DNA of 40,346 bases from positions 1-40,346 of the forward strand of contig NZ_JAKDJE010000022.1 of the NCBI RefSeq assembly GCF_030454045.1, given 5' to 3'. The notes beneath the pieces were generated by a model. The model was not told where the DNA came from. It was given only the letters and a program-made list of their open reading frames with translations, and searched no databases. Each line of letters starts with the position of its first letter. The first letter of the stretch is position 1. Origin of the DNA: Psychrobacter sp. (lineage in GTDB: Bacteria; Pseudomonadota; Gammaproteobacteria; Pseudomonadales; Moraxellaceae). The translations under genes and the position numbers were made by a program. Shown here one piece after another: positions 25,715-34,364 of the stretch.

Positions 25715-26296
25715 TCACTTTATCTCAAGTAATTTTTTATTCTGTTTCGCTAATCGCCGCCGCTCACGAAAGAACCTCTTGAGCAATTGACTGCTCATCT
25801 CGCCGCACAGCCCTTTATACACGCGAATGTTATGATTATAAAAAGACTGCATGGACAAGTCCATTTGACTACCCACCATACCAGCACGTGGCTCACTTGC
25901 CGCGTATACGAGCCTATCGACACGCGCATGAATAAGCGCACCAATACACATCGTACAAGGCTCTAGTGTCACGTACAAAGTTGTCTGTAGTGGCAATCGA
26001 TAATTCTGTAGACGCTGACACGCCTCTCTTAATGCGACTATCTCAGCATGTGCCGTCGCATCATGACCGCCAATCGGTTGATTGAAACCCTGCCCAATGA
26101 TCTGCTGATCGTGTACCAATACAGCACCTACTGGCACCTCACCGACATCAGCGCCTTGGCTCGCTAGTCTAAGAGCCTTTTGCATCCATTGAACATCTGA
26201 TAGCGACCAAAACATAAGCTGGGCAAAAGGTATACTTGCTGAGTCGCTCGCCGCTGACAAATAAGGCGCTAAAGTTGTCTTCATCATATTTAGCAT
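25715..26296 (-). CDS. tadA: tRNA-specific adenosine deaminase TadA
   Basis: TadA converts A34 to inosine in tRNA-Arg(ACG). The 193-residue product has the zinc-deaminase motifs HAEIVAL (His83, catalytic Glu85) and PCTMC (Cys114, Cys117), and the ASEPRAGMVGS loop. About 30 extra residues precede the usual start of the family; an internal ATG at codon 28 (26215) could be the true start, but neither has a ribosome site. The ATG at 26296 directly follows the ung stop codon (TAAATG), so translation may re-initiate after ung. Confidence 0.9.
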   Translation of the reverse strand: MLNMMKTTLAPYLSAASDSASIPFAQLMFWSLSDVQWMQKALRLASQGADVGEVPVGAVLVHDQQIIGQGFNQPIGGHDATAHAEIVALREACQRLQNYRLPLQTTLYVTLEPCTMCIGALIHARVDRLVYAASEPRAGMVGSQMDLSMQSFYNHNIRVYKGLCGEMSSQLLKRFFRERRRLAKQNKKLLEIK

Positions 26297-27034
26297 TTAT
26301 TGCGGTAGCTGCCAGTCAATGGGCGTTCGGCCATACTGCACCAGATAATCATTGGTTTTGGAAAATGGCTTTGTCCCAAAAAATCCACCACGGTTGGCAG
26401 CCAGAGGAGAAGGATGCACTGCCGTTAAAATAAGATGCTTATCAGTATCAATATACTTCCCTTTTTTCTGCGCTTTACTGCCCCACAATATAAATACCGT
26501 GTGTTCTGTCTGCTCATTGACTGCGTCAATCACCGCGTCAGTGAACTGCTCCCAACCTTTGTTTTGGTGACTGTTCGGCTCGCCTTCTTTGACCGTCAAA
26601 GAGCTATTGAGTAACAAAACACCCTGCTCTGCCCAGTAGGTCAGATCCCCATGCGCTGAAGGACGAATACCGATATCATCTGCCATCTCCTTGAGCAAAT
26701 TGTTCAATGATGGCGGTTTAGGAATAGATTTGGGAACAGAGAATGACAAGCCCATTGCCTGTCCTGGGCGATGATACGGATCCTGACCCAAAATAACGAC
26801 CTTAACTTGCGATAAAGGCGTGAGGTTAAGCGCATTGAACATGAGTGGCGCAGGCGGGTAAATACTATCATCAGACTGATAGGCTTCTTTTAGAAATGCA
26901 CGCAGGTTGTCCATGTTGTCAGACGTCAATTCATCTGCGAGGGCCATCTTCCAGTCTTCTGGTAGGCGAACATTGTCTAAAATAGCTTGTTTTTGTTCTG
27001 GCGTTTTGGTTGTCTGCTCGTCAAACAGCTCCAT
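26297..27034 (-). CDS. ung: Uracil-DNA glycosylase (family 1)
   Basis: Ung removes uracil from DNA and starts base-excision repair. The 245-residue protein has the water-activating motif GQDPYH (residues 83-88, Asp85), the uracil-recognising LLLNSSLT and the leucine-loop motif HPSPLA (His207), all as in family 1. AAGGA lies before the ATG at good spacing. It forms a unit with tadA, which begins at the base after its stop codon. A terminator closes the upstream clpA unit. Confidence 0.96.
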   Translation of the reverse strand: MELFDEQTTKTPEQKQAILDNVRLPEDWKMALADELTSDNMDNLRAFLKEAYQSDDSIYPPAPLMFNALNLTPLSQVKVVILGQDPYHRPGQAMGLSFSVPKSIPKPPSLNNLLKEMADDIGIRPSAHGDLTYWAEQGVLLLNSSLTVKEGEPNSHQNKGWEQFTDAVIDAVNEQTEHTVFILWGSKAQKKGKYIDTDKHLILTAVHPSPLAANRGGFFGTKPFSKTNDYLVQYGRTPIDWQLPQ

Positions 27035-27143
27035 AGTACATCCTTTTTATATTTGTTATGACATGATGGCTCAGTGATTGGCCTATTTGAAAAATCAATA
27101 CTAACAAAAAATCATGTAAATCTTGTTGATGAATTATAGCAAT

Positions 27144-27178
27144 AAAAAAACGGCTACCGTAGTGCTACGGTAGCCGTT
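27144..27178 (-). terminator. Intrinsic terminator of clpA
   Basis: CGGCTACCGTAG and CTACGGTAGCCG form a 12-bp stem (14 bp with the flanking A/T pairs) on a 2-base centre, followed on the minus strand by a run of seven Ts. It is the most stable-looking terminator of the window and lies 25 bp after the clpA stop codon. Confidence 0.9.
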
Positions 27179-27202
27179 AATCTTGTATTCAAACTGAATA
27201 TT

Positions 27203-29749
27203 TTAGCTAGCCACTGACTCAGAGTCTGAACGTGGCTCATGAGTCTCGACCACAGTCAAAACAATCCGACTATCAGGTGAACCTTTTTGCGAAGACTTAT
27301 CTAACTTCACTGTATCACTGTCTTGCGTATCGTCGGCTTTAGGCGCCAAGGTCAAATGAACGACGCCGCCATTCACCAAGTCACCGAATAAAATCATACT
27401 TGCCAATGGTTTTTTGATCTCATCTTGGATGAGGCGCTGCATTGGACGTGCACCCATGAGGCGATCATAGCCTTTGTCAGCCAAATAATCACGCACATCA
27501 TCATCAATCTCTAATGTCACTTGCTTATCATCAAGCTGTACTTGTAGCTCAACCAAGAACTTGTCAACAACTGACACAACCACTGAAGTATCTAGCGGAT
27601 TGAACTGAATGATTGCGTCCAAACGATTTCGGAACTCTGGCGTAAAGACGCGCTTGAGCGCCTCAGTGTTATCGCGGCTATGATCTTGCTGGGTGAAGCC
27701 CATAGAAGAACGACTGATACTATCAGCACCAACGTTGGTCGTCATAATGATAATGACTTGTTTAAAGATCGCCACACGGCCATTGTTATCAGTCAATGTA
27801 CCATGATCCATCACCTGCAATAGCAAGTTGAAGACATCAGGATGCGCTTTTTCAATCTCATCAAGTAGCAGTACGCAATGCGGATGTTGATTGATCTTTT
27901 CAGTCAACAATCCACCTTGATCGTAACCAACGTAGCCCGGAGGCGCACCGATCAGACGTGATGCTGTGTGCGCTTCCATGTACTCTGACATATCAAAGCG
28001 TACCAGCTCTACACCCAACAGATTGGCCAATTGACGAGAGACCTCCGTTTTACCCACCCCTGTCGGCCCTGCAAACATAAATGAGCCAATCGGCTTATCT
28101 GGTGCTTTTAGTCCTGCACGAGACAGTTTAATTGCATCAGCAAGCGTGGCAATCGCTTCATCTTGACCAAACACTAAGTGCTTAAGATCACGATCCAAGT
28201 GCTCAAGAATGCTCTTGTCATCACTCGATACCGATTTGGGCGGAATGCGTGCCAGTTTAGCGATAATGGCTTCGATATCAGCGACATCGATTTTCATCGG
28301 TGGCTTTTGTGCTTTAGCAGATTTTAGGCCATCGGCAGACTGAGCACGGTCGTTTGCCTTCGCCGTCTCTGCTTCGTCCTGCATCTCATTATCGCTGTCT
28401 GCATCATCATCGAGCCCTTCATCATCAGCATCAATCTGAGTATCAAAATCCTGCTCTAAATCTGCAATAAAGCTCTCTTCAGCTTCAATATCCTCTACAT
28501 CAGGTACCACACCCAGACGTTTGTACGCACCTGCCTCATCGATCACATCAATGGCTTTATCGGGTAAAAAACGCTCATGAATGTGCTTGGCTGATAACTG
28601 TACAGCGGTCACTAATGCCTCATCCGTGTATTCCACATTATGAAACTCTTCGTAGCGAGGCTTGAGGCCACGCAAGATATCGACGGTATCATCCACACTT
28701 GGCTCTCTTACATCGATTTTTTGGAAACGACGCGATAGTGCATGGTCTTTTTCAAACACTTGACGATATTCAGTAAAGGTCGTTGAACCAATGCAGCGCA
28801 GCTCACCATTAGCCAAGGCAGGTTTGATAAGGTTAGATACGTCCATGTTGCTGCTCATTGACGACCCTGCGCCAATGATCATATGAATCTCATCAATAAA
28901 TAAAATAGCATTGGGCTTTTTCTTAAGCGCATCAAGAAGCGATTTCATACGCTTTTCAAAATCACCACGATATTTCGTCCCAGCAATAAGCGAGCCAATA
29001 TCAAGGCTATAAATCACGCAACCATTAAGAGGTTTTGGTGCTTTGTCGTTGATAATCAACCACGCCAAACCTTCAGCGATAGAGGTTTTACCAACGCCAG
29101 GCTCACCCACCAATAACGGATTATTTTTGCGGCGGCGACATAAAACTTGAGCGGCGCGTTCAATTTCAGAAGCGCGGCCAATGAGTGGATCTGTTTCGCC
29201 TTCAGCAGCACGCTGATTTAAATTGGTTGCAAACTCAACCAGTGGATCTTTGCTGGTTTTTTCAGACGCACTGCGGCGCTCACGAGTCATAGAAGCACGC
29301 TGCTCAGATGGCTCTTCTTTATCCTGACCATGCGATAAATATTGGGTCAGCTCAAGACGGCTAATACCCTGTTTTTTAAGCAGATAAACGGCATAAGTAT
29401 CATGCTCTGAAAACATAGAAACCAAAATATCAGAGCCTTCTACCAATCGACCACCACCTATAGACTGCACATGAAAAATAGCGCGTTGCAAGATGCGATC
29501 AAAACTTTGCGTTGGCTGCGGTGACTGCTCTGTATCTGCATCAACAGTTGGCGTGTGCTTATTAATATACGCTTCAAGCTCAGTACGCAGTGCCGATACA
29601 TTGGCATTACAGGCAGTCAGGGTATTGGCAGCGTGTGTATTTTCTAATAGCGCCAATAATAAATGTTCAACAGTAAGATACTCATGCGATTTTTGGCGCG
29701 CAAGCGTCATTGCTAAACGTAGAGAAACTTCAAGATGACGACTTAACAT
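27203..29749 (-). CDS. clpA: ATP-dependent Clp protease ATP-binding subunit ClpA
   Basis: ClpA unfolds substrates and feeds them to ClpP, and takes N-end-rule substrates from ClpS. Domains in order are the Clp_N repeats (about 1-140), AAA+ D1 (Walker A GEPGVGKT at 215-222), AAA+ D2 (Walker A GPTGVGKT at 561-568, LLLDEIEKAHPDVF) and the small D2 domain. The 848 residues exceed the usual length of about 758. The excess is a strongly acidic stretch between D1 and D2 (about 418-483, rich in Asp and Glu) and a polar C-terminal tail after about 803. The ClpP-docking loop, IGL in E. coli, reads MGF (683-685). AGGAAG precedes the ATG. clpS lies upstream but unusually far, about 600 bp. Confidence 0.95.
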   Translation of the reverse strand: MLSRHLEVSLRLAMTLARQKSHEYLTVEHLLLALLENTHAANTLTACNANVSALRTELEAYINKHTPTVDADTEQSPQPTQSFDRILQRAIFHVQSIGGGRLVEGSDILVSMFSEHDTYAVYLLKKQGISRLELTQYLSHGQDKEEPSEQRASMTRERRSASEKTSKDPLVEFATNLNQRAAEGETDPLIGRASEIERAAQVLCRRRKNNPLLVGEPGVGKTSIAEGLAWLIINDKAPKPLNGCVIYSLDIGSLIAGTKYRGDFEKRMKSLLDALKKKPNAILFIDEIHMIIGAGSSMSSNMDVSNLIKPALANGELRCIGSTTFTEYRQVFEKDHALSRRFQKIDVREPSVDDTVDILRGLKPRYEEFHNVEYTDEALVTAVQLSAKHIHERFLPDKAIDVIDEAGAYKRLGVVPDVEDIEAEESFIADLEQDFDTQIDADDEGLDDDADSDNEMQDEAETAKANDRAQSADGLKSAKAQKPPMKIDVADIEAIIAKLARIPPKSVSSDDKSILEHLDRDLKHLVFGQDEAIATLADAIKLSRAGLKAPDKPIGSFMFAGPTGVGKTEVSRQLANLLGVELVRFDMSEYMEAHTASRLIGAPPGYVGYDQGGLLTEKINQHPHCVLLLDEIEKAHPDVFNLLLQVMDHGTLTDNNGRVAIFKQVIIIMTTNVGADSISRSSMGFTQQDHSRDNTEALKRVFTPEFRNRLDAIIQFNPLDTSVVVSVVDKFLVELQVQLDDKQVTLEIDDDVRDYLADKGYDRLMGARPMQRLIQDEIKKPLASMILFGDLVNGGVVHLTLAPKADDTQDSDTVKLDKSSQKGSPDSRIVLTVVETHEPRSDSESVAS

Positions 29750-30344
29750 AACAACTTCCTACGGTTATATCTATCTTTATAATTGATAGTTTTATGAATG
29801 AGTTAATAAATAAATCAGGGCGGTCGTGCAATTGTTCAAGGGTTAGATTCATATTATTAAAAATCGTAGATACATCATTTGTACCAAAGAGTATTTTATG
29901 AATACGGTAGCCTATCGACCCGTTAGCAGTGATTGTAATAATTCATAGTCGCTTTTCTTTATATCAACACGATAATTCGACAGAGTCAATCTATTAACAC
30001 AGACTAAAATGTATCAAAGCATGCTATGAGTACGTAACAGGGCGTGTAAAAGTGATGATGAGATAAACGCGGATATGAATAGTGAGCGATTGGACAGTTT
30101 TAAAGATTATTGAGGAGTCTGATTAATATATAAGGATATATGATAATAAAATCAAGATCATAGGAGCAATAAGATGGCTATATTTTGCAAACACAGCTAT
30201 GCTATGTAACTTTTGAGAAAAGCATTTAGAACGGGGTGTTGATAATAGATAGCTCACTATAAAAGTGAGCTACTTGTAACGAAGAGATAAGCATGAAAAG
30301 CGATTAATGAAGTTTTGAAGGTTACTAATGAACACAGATACCGC
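29750..30344. other. Long non-coding region between clpS and clpA
   Basis: 595 bp contain no frame longer than a few dozen codons on either strand. Seen in it are a perfect 9-bp hairpin (30250-30272) about 75 bp after clpS and, on the plus strand, an 11-codon mini-frame at 30174-30209 (MAIFCKHSYAM) preceded by AGGAG at 7-nt spacing. The clpA promoter must lie here. It may also hide a small RNA or decayed DNA; no homology could be recognised by eye. Confidence 0.5.
30250..30272 (-). other. Hairpin downstream of clpS
   Basis: TAGCTCACT and AGTGAGCTA pair perfectly around a 5-nt loop. No clear T run follows on either strand, so it is either a weak or factor-dependent end of the clpS mRNA or a stabilising hairpin. 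Confidence 0.45.
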
Positions 30345-30755
30345 TCATTGTTCTCCTTGATGAGGCTCGATCTGAGTCAATAGCGGGTAACCTTCTCTAT
30401 GTGCCAAACTATTGACCTTTTTGGCCTTCGTCTCAGCGATGTCTTTGGGATAGATGCCCGCAATACCTTTACTGCTGTTATGGATCGTTAGCATAATTTC
30501 AACCGCGGCATCCATACTATGGCGGAATTCTGACTGTAAGATATAAACAACAAACTCCATAGGTGTATAGTTGTCATTGTACATAACGACCGCGTACATA
30601 GGCGGCTTAGCCACTTCTGGCTCTGCAACCAACACGTCTGCTTGCGGTGACGTTTCATTATCAGTATCGCCGTCTTGTGCACGATATGCTGGCATACTTG
30701 GAAAGTGCCAATCAGCAGCAGTTGGCGCGGTTTGTGATATCATTTTTTTCATCAT
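30345..30755 (-). CDS. clpS: ATP-dependent Clp protease adaptor ClpS
   Basis: ClpS recognises bulky hydrophobic N-terminal residues and delivers the proteins to ClpA. The 136-residue protein has the conserved core from MYAVVMYNDNYTPMEFVV (Asn60, Asp61) to IMLTIHNSSKG (His92) and ends with DIAETKAKKVNSLAHREGYPLL. A polar N-terminal region of about 50 residues is longer than in E. coli ClpS (106 total); in the family this flexible arm engages the ClpA pore. Several ATG codons cluster at the start (30755, 30752, 30743) and no clear ribosome site distinguishes them. It is not adjacent to clpA, unlike most relatives. Confidence 0.92.
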   Translation of the reverse strand: MMKKMISQTAPTAADWHFPSMPAYRAQDGDTDNETSPQADVLVAEPEVAKPPMYAVVMYNDNYTPMEFVVYILQSEFRHSMDAAVEIMLTIHNSSKGIAGIYPKDIAETKAKKVNSLAHREGYPLLTQIEPHQGEQ

Positions 30756-30823
30756 AATCAAAATATAATTATAAGGTAAGTTTAGAAGAAAAGAGGTTGT
30801 CTAGGCGGGCAATAATACTCAAC

Positions 30824-30865
30824 ATGAAGCACAGTTTTTCTTTGGGTTTACCCACTGTGCTTCAT
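30824..30865 (-). repeat. 12-bp perfect inverted repeat in the clpS leader
   Basis: ATGAAGCACAGT (30824-30835) and ACTGTGCTTCAT (30854-30865) are exact complements with an 18-nt loop that contains a further GGG/CCC pairing. It lies between the preceding gene (stop at 30910) and clpS (start at 30755). No poly-T follows on the minus strand, so it is not a standard terminator; it may be an RNA element of clpS or a protein-binding site. Confidence 0.5.
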
Positions 30866-30909
30866 ATAAGACTGAGTCATCACTGTTCGATTTTTATTAA
30901 GATACACGG

Positions 30910-31779
30910 TTACTCAGTAACAATCGGGCTTTCATCGATTTCAGGTAAGTCTAGAAGTGATGGTAGCACGTTATCGACTCTGTCACCGAGCTTCCAATCA
31001 TACAACTGCTCCACTTCCTGTCCGCCAGCTTGCAAGCTGAGCTTTGCTTGTAGAGACTTGAAGCCTGATGGCATCATAAAGCGACCTCGTATACGCACGA
31101 TACCCTCAATTGCATAACTTGCAGGATCTAAAGGCACCTCTACAAGGTCATCATTATTGAGTAGGGTCAATGTTGGCTTGAGTCGTTTGGCTTGACCATC
31201 AGCGCTCAGCATCCCAATATCAAAACCGTACTCAAAAGCATCTTCAGGCAGTGGCTCAATCTTGGCACCCAAGACCTGTAGAGGCATACCACCTTTTTCA
31301 GTAATCACATCAGCATATATGTCGTTGAGCTGTGAAATTTGCCTGTTTTCTACCGTCAGGGCTTGTTGATTTTCACGCAGCTCTTTCAAGTTTGCAAGGC
31401 TGATGGCAAGCTCCTGCTTGGCTGTCGCGGCTTGATTGGTCGCGATTTTATTACTAAGACGCAAATCTTCTAGCGCTTTTGTCGCTTCAGTCCCATCGAT
31501 AATTGCTTGCTTAGCCTGTGCTTCCATCGAATGAGATCCACGCTGATAACCAAGCTTATGACCAAATACCAACCCAGCCACAGCCGTTACCAGCACTGCC
31601 ACTACAAACAGTGCCAACACCAAGGTAGACGTGCCCTGCTGGGTACTGCCAATACGACTTGTAGATCCATAGCTATTGTTGATGGAAAGCTCATTGCAAC
31701 CCATACCATATAGAATAGACTTCTGGCACGGCAGACGTGCTGACTTTGTAAAACGGCGTTGTTCAAACTTAACACGCAT
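30910..31779 (-). CDS. Single-pass membrane protein with coiled coil, function unknown (DUF6776-like)
   Basis: The 289-residue protein has a basic, variable N-terminus (1-50), one membrane segment (about 51-73), a long helical region rich in Ala, Gln, Glu and Leu that should form a coiled coil (about 84-155), and a beta-rich C-terminal domain (about 160-275, with VRIRGRFMMPSGFKSLQAKL). Topology is inferred: cytoplasmic N-terminus and periplasmic coiled coil and domain. The layout resembles a family of gammaproteobacterial proteins known as DUF6776; I am not certain of that link and can give no function. An internal ATG at codon 26 is an alternative start. It lies 103 bp downstream of argC. 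Confidence 0.65.
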   Translation of the reverse strand: MRVKFEQRRFTKSARLPCQKSILYGMGCNELSINNSYGSTSRIGSTQQGTSTLVLALFVVAVLVTAVAGLVFGHKLGYQRGSHSMEAQAKQAIIDGTEATKALEDLRLSNKIATNQAATAKQELAISLANLKELRENQQALTVENRQISQLNDIYADVITEKGGMPLQVLGAKIEPLPEDAFEYGFDIGMLSADGQAKRLKPTLTLLNNDDLVEVPLDPASYAIEGIVRIRGRFMMPSGFKSLQAKLSLQAGGQEVEQLYDWKLGDRVDNVLPSLLDLPEIDESPIVTE

Positions 31780-31882
31780 CTATGTGGTATCTCTTAAGAG
31801 TAAGGGCAACTTATTATAGCGGAATTTATAATCAATACCTAGTACCATAAATATGAATGACTTAGCGGCAAAAAAGCCAGTA

Positions 31883-32950
31883 TTAAGGTACGATGGGTGC
31901 AAAATTCAGTCCCATCGATTCATCAAAGCCGAACATCACATTCATATTCTGGACAGCTTGCCCTGCGGCACCTTTTACCAAATTGTCTTGCACCACAATG
32001 ACCGTTAGTTCAGCACGCTCGTTGTCTTGATGTACTGCGATACGTAGACGATTACTTGCTCGAACACTACGCGTATCTGGATAAATACCCCTAGGCATCA
32101 CATCAACAAACCCTTCTGACGCATAAGTATTTTCAAATGCCTGCTGCCAATCAATAGCCACACCTGCATCGGTCAGCTCCATGTGAATCGAGCTCAGCAT
32201 ACCGCGTATCATAGGCACTAAGTGCGGTAAAAAGCGAATGCGATGGGTAAACTGGCTGCCTAGTAATTGCGCAACCCCCTGCTCAATCTCAGGCAAGTGG
32301 CGATGACCTTCTACACTATAGGCTTTAAAATTATCCGTAGTTTCCGCATAATTGAGGGCGATTGATGCTTGACGACCAGCACCCGATACACCAGATTTGG
32401 CATCGATGACAATGCGAGATTCAACCAGTCTTTCTGCTTGCTCATTTTGTGCTTCGATCACAGGTTTTAAACCCAAGATCGCCGTGGTTGGATAGCAGCC
32501 AGGGTTACCTACTAACAAAGCGCTTGAAAGCTTGTCTCGAGTAACTTCAGGCAACCCATAAACCGCTGTCTTTAATAACTCAGGGCAGGCATGCGACTGC
32601 TTGTACCAGTGCTCAAACTCAGTCAATGACTGCAAACGAAAATCAGCAGCCAAGTCGATCACTTTTACGCCCGCTTGGGTCAGCGCTTCTGCTTGTTTCA
32701 TCGCAACCCCATGAGGCGTTGCAAAAAATACCACATCACACTCTTGCAGCGCCGCAAGCGTATTATCACCTAAGTCACTAAAAACAATATCTGAGATACC
32801 GCGTAAGCTTGGAAATATTTCATCAGCACGTGTGCCCGCTTCGCTACGAGAAGTTAACAAATCAATAGATACTTCAGGATGAGCAGATAACAAGCGAATA
32901 AGCTCAATACCTGTGTAACCTGTACCACCGACAATCGCTGCTGAAATCAT
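31883..32950 (-). CDS. argC: N-acetyl-gamma-glutamyl-phosphate reductase
   Basis: ArgC reduces N-acetylglutamyl phosphate to the semialdehyde with NADPH, the third step of arginine synthesis. The 355-residue product has the nucleotide-binding start IVGGTGYTGIELIRLL, the DLAADFRL motif, the active-site cysteine in GNPGCYPT (Cys152) and the EGHRHLPEIEQ histidine block, as in type 1 ArgC. No other arg gene is next to it. Upstream is hemE on the same strand. Confidence 0.96.
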   Translation of the reverse strand: MISAAIVGGTGYTGIELIRLLSAHPEVSIDLLTSRSEAGTRADEIFPSLRGISDIVFSDLGDNTLAALQECDVVFFATPHGVAMKQAEALTQAGVKVIDLAADFRLQSLTEFEHWYKQSHACPELLKTAVYGLPEVTRDKLSSALLVGNPGCYPTTAILGLKPVIEAQNEQAERLVESRIVIDAKSGVSGAGRQASIALNYAETTDNFKAYSVEGHRHLPEIEQGVAQLLGSQFTHRIRFLPHLVPMIRGMLSSIHMELTDAGVAIDWQQAFENTYASEGFVDVMPRGIYPDTRSVRASNRLRIAVHQDNERAELTVIVVQDNLVKGAAGQAVQNMNVMFGFDESMGLNFAPIVP

Positions 32951-33091
32951 AAATTATCCCTTATTCTTAGTAAGCACTCGTTATATCTAATAAATTCTAT
33001 ATTTTTATCTAGCTTACAAAGCCATATAGACATAAAACCAGTCTGTCAATCCTACCGTCTCTGAATACCATAGCTTTAAATACCGTGGCTT

Positions 33092-34228
33092 TTAGATCTT
33101 GTAGTCATGTACCGCATCAACAAAGACTTTGGCATTGTCAGGATTCACCCACTGGGTAATACCATGACCTAAGTTTGCAATGTAGCCAGTTTTTTCGCCA
33201 TTAGCATAGGCGCGATCAAGCATCGCATTCACTTCAGAGCGGATAGTGGCGGGTGATCCGTATAACGTTGCCGGATCTAAATTGCCTTGAATGGCTTTGC
33301 TGCTTTGTAGCTTCTTATGCTTTTTGGTTAACTCGCGCTGACTCTCAGTCAGTACTTGACGCGCGCGGTCAAGCGGCATCGTCCAATCTAAACCTAAAAC
33401 GTCAGCTTCACTATCAGCCTGAATATCAAGCCATAACCCGCCACCTTTGGTAAATAATACCACTGGTACTTGTGGATGGCGTTGCTTTAGTTCAGCCACG
33501 ATACGCTTGTTGTAATTGTGCGAAAACTCGATAAATTGACGATGACCAAGCGCCCCGCCCCAACTGTCAAATATTTGTACGATCTGAGCTCCGGCCACAA
33601 TTTGTGCATCGAGATAGTCAATGACCGAAGTCGCAAGCTTATCTAATAACTGATGTAAAAAGCTGGGATCGCTATACAAAAAGCCTTTGGTATAACGATA
33701 ATCCTTTGAACTACCCCCTTCTATCATATACGTCGCGAGCGTCCACGGGCTACCAGAAAATCCAAACAATGGTACTTGACCATTTAGTGCCGTGCGGATA
33801 CTGGTTACAGCACGCATCACATAATCGAGTGAATCATTCGGCTCAAGAACTGGCAGTCTATCGAGATCCGCCTGCTTGCGAATTGGGTACTTGAATTTAG
33901 GGCCTTCGCCAGCCTCAAAATACAAACCCAATCCCAGGGCATCAGGAATGGTCAAGATGTCACTAAATAAGATCGCGGCATCTAAGTCATAACGACGTAA
34001 TGGTTGGAGCGTCACTTCAGTGGCACGAGCCGTGTCTTTACAAAGGCTCATAAAATCACCTGCTTCAGCGCGAGTGGCCTTATACTCTGGCAAGTATCGA
34101 CCAGCTTGACGCATCATCCATACTGGCGTGGTATCGATAGGTTCAAAGCGTAATGCACGCAACAGTCTGTCATTTTTTAGTGGTGCAAATTGCTGCTGAA
34201 TCGAGTCACTCTTGTCTGAAGCACTCAT
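33092..34228 (-). CDS. hemE: Uroporphyrinogen decarboxylase
   Basis: HemE removes four carboxyl groups from uroporphyrinogen III to give coproporphyrinogen III in haem synthesis. The 378-residue product has the signature PVWMMRQAGRYLPEY (residues 35-49), the AAILFSDILTIPDALG block with the catalytic Asp, FSGSPWTLATYMIEGG, and GNLDPATLYG near the end. The N-terminus is about 20 residues longer than in E. coli HemE (354 in total). ATG 34228 has a GGAG site at 8-nt spacing and is better than the TTG two codons upstream. A 12-bp hairpin lies just before the ribosome site. Confidence 0.96.
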   Translation of the reverse strand: MSASDKSDSIQQQFAPLKNDRLLRALRFEPIDTTPVWMMRQAGRYLPEYKATRAEAGDFMSLCKDTARATEVTLQPLRRYDLDAAILFSDILTIPDALGLGLYFEAGEGPKFKYPIRKQADLDRLPVLEPNDSLDYVMRAVTSIRTALNGQVPLFGFSGSPWTLATYMIEGGSSKDYRYTKGFLYSDPSFLHQLLDKLATSVIDYLDAQIVAGAQIVQIFDSWGGALGHRQFIEFSHNYNKRIVAELKQRHPQVPVVLFTKGGGLWLDIQADSEADVLGLDWTMPLDRARQVLTESQRELTKKHKKLQSSKAIQGNLDPATLYGSPATIRSEVNAMLDRAYANGEKTGYIANLGHGITQWVNPDNAKVFVDAVHDYKI

Positions 34229-34247
34229 GTACAAATCTCCAAAACAA

Positions 34248-34278
34248 CGCAGTATCCATACTACTCATGGATACTGCG
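34248..34278 (-). other. Hairpin in the hemE leader
   Basis: CGCAGTATCCAT and ATGGATACTGCG form a perfect 12-bp stem with a 7-nt loop, ending 7 nt before the GGAG ribosome site of hemE. No T run follows on the minus strand, so a role in translation, RNA stability or protein binding is more likely than termination. Confidence 0.55.
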
Positions 34279-34364
34279 CTGGATAAAATAGGTTAAATAA
34301 AGTAATAATAAATATTTATAAAGTATAAACAACCTTGCTGAAGCTTGAAGCAAATCTCAATAGC

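Noticed and set aside
30043..30048. Third copy of the 16-bp repeat in the clpS-clpA gap
   Set aside because: Only the first nine bases (AGGGCGTGT) match before the sequence diverges, which is within chance.
30174..30209. 11-codon frame MAIFCKHSYAM with AGGAG at 7-nt spacing
   Set aside because: Too short to support as a gene without conservation or transcription data; mentioned only as part of the clpS-clpA gap.
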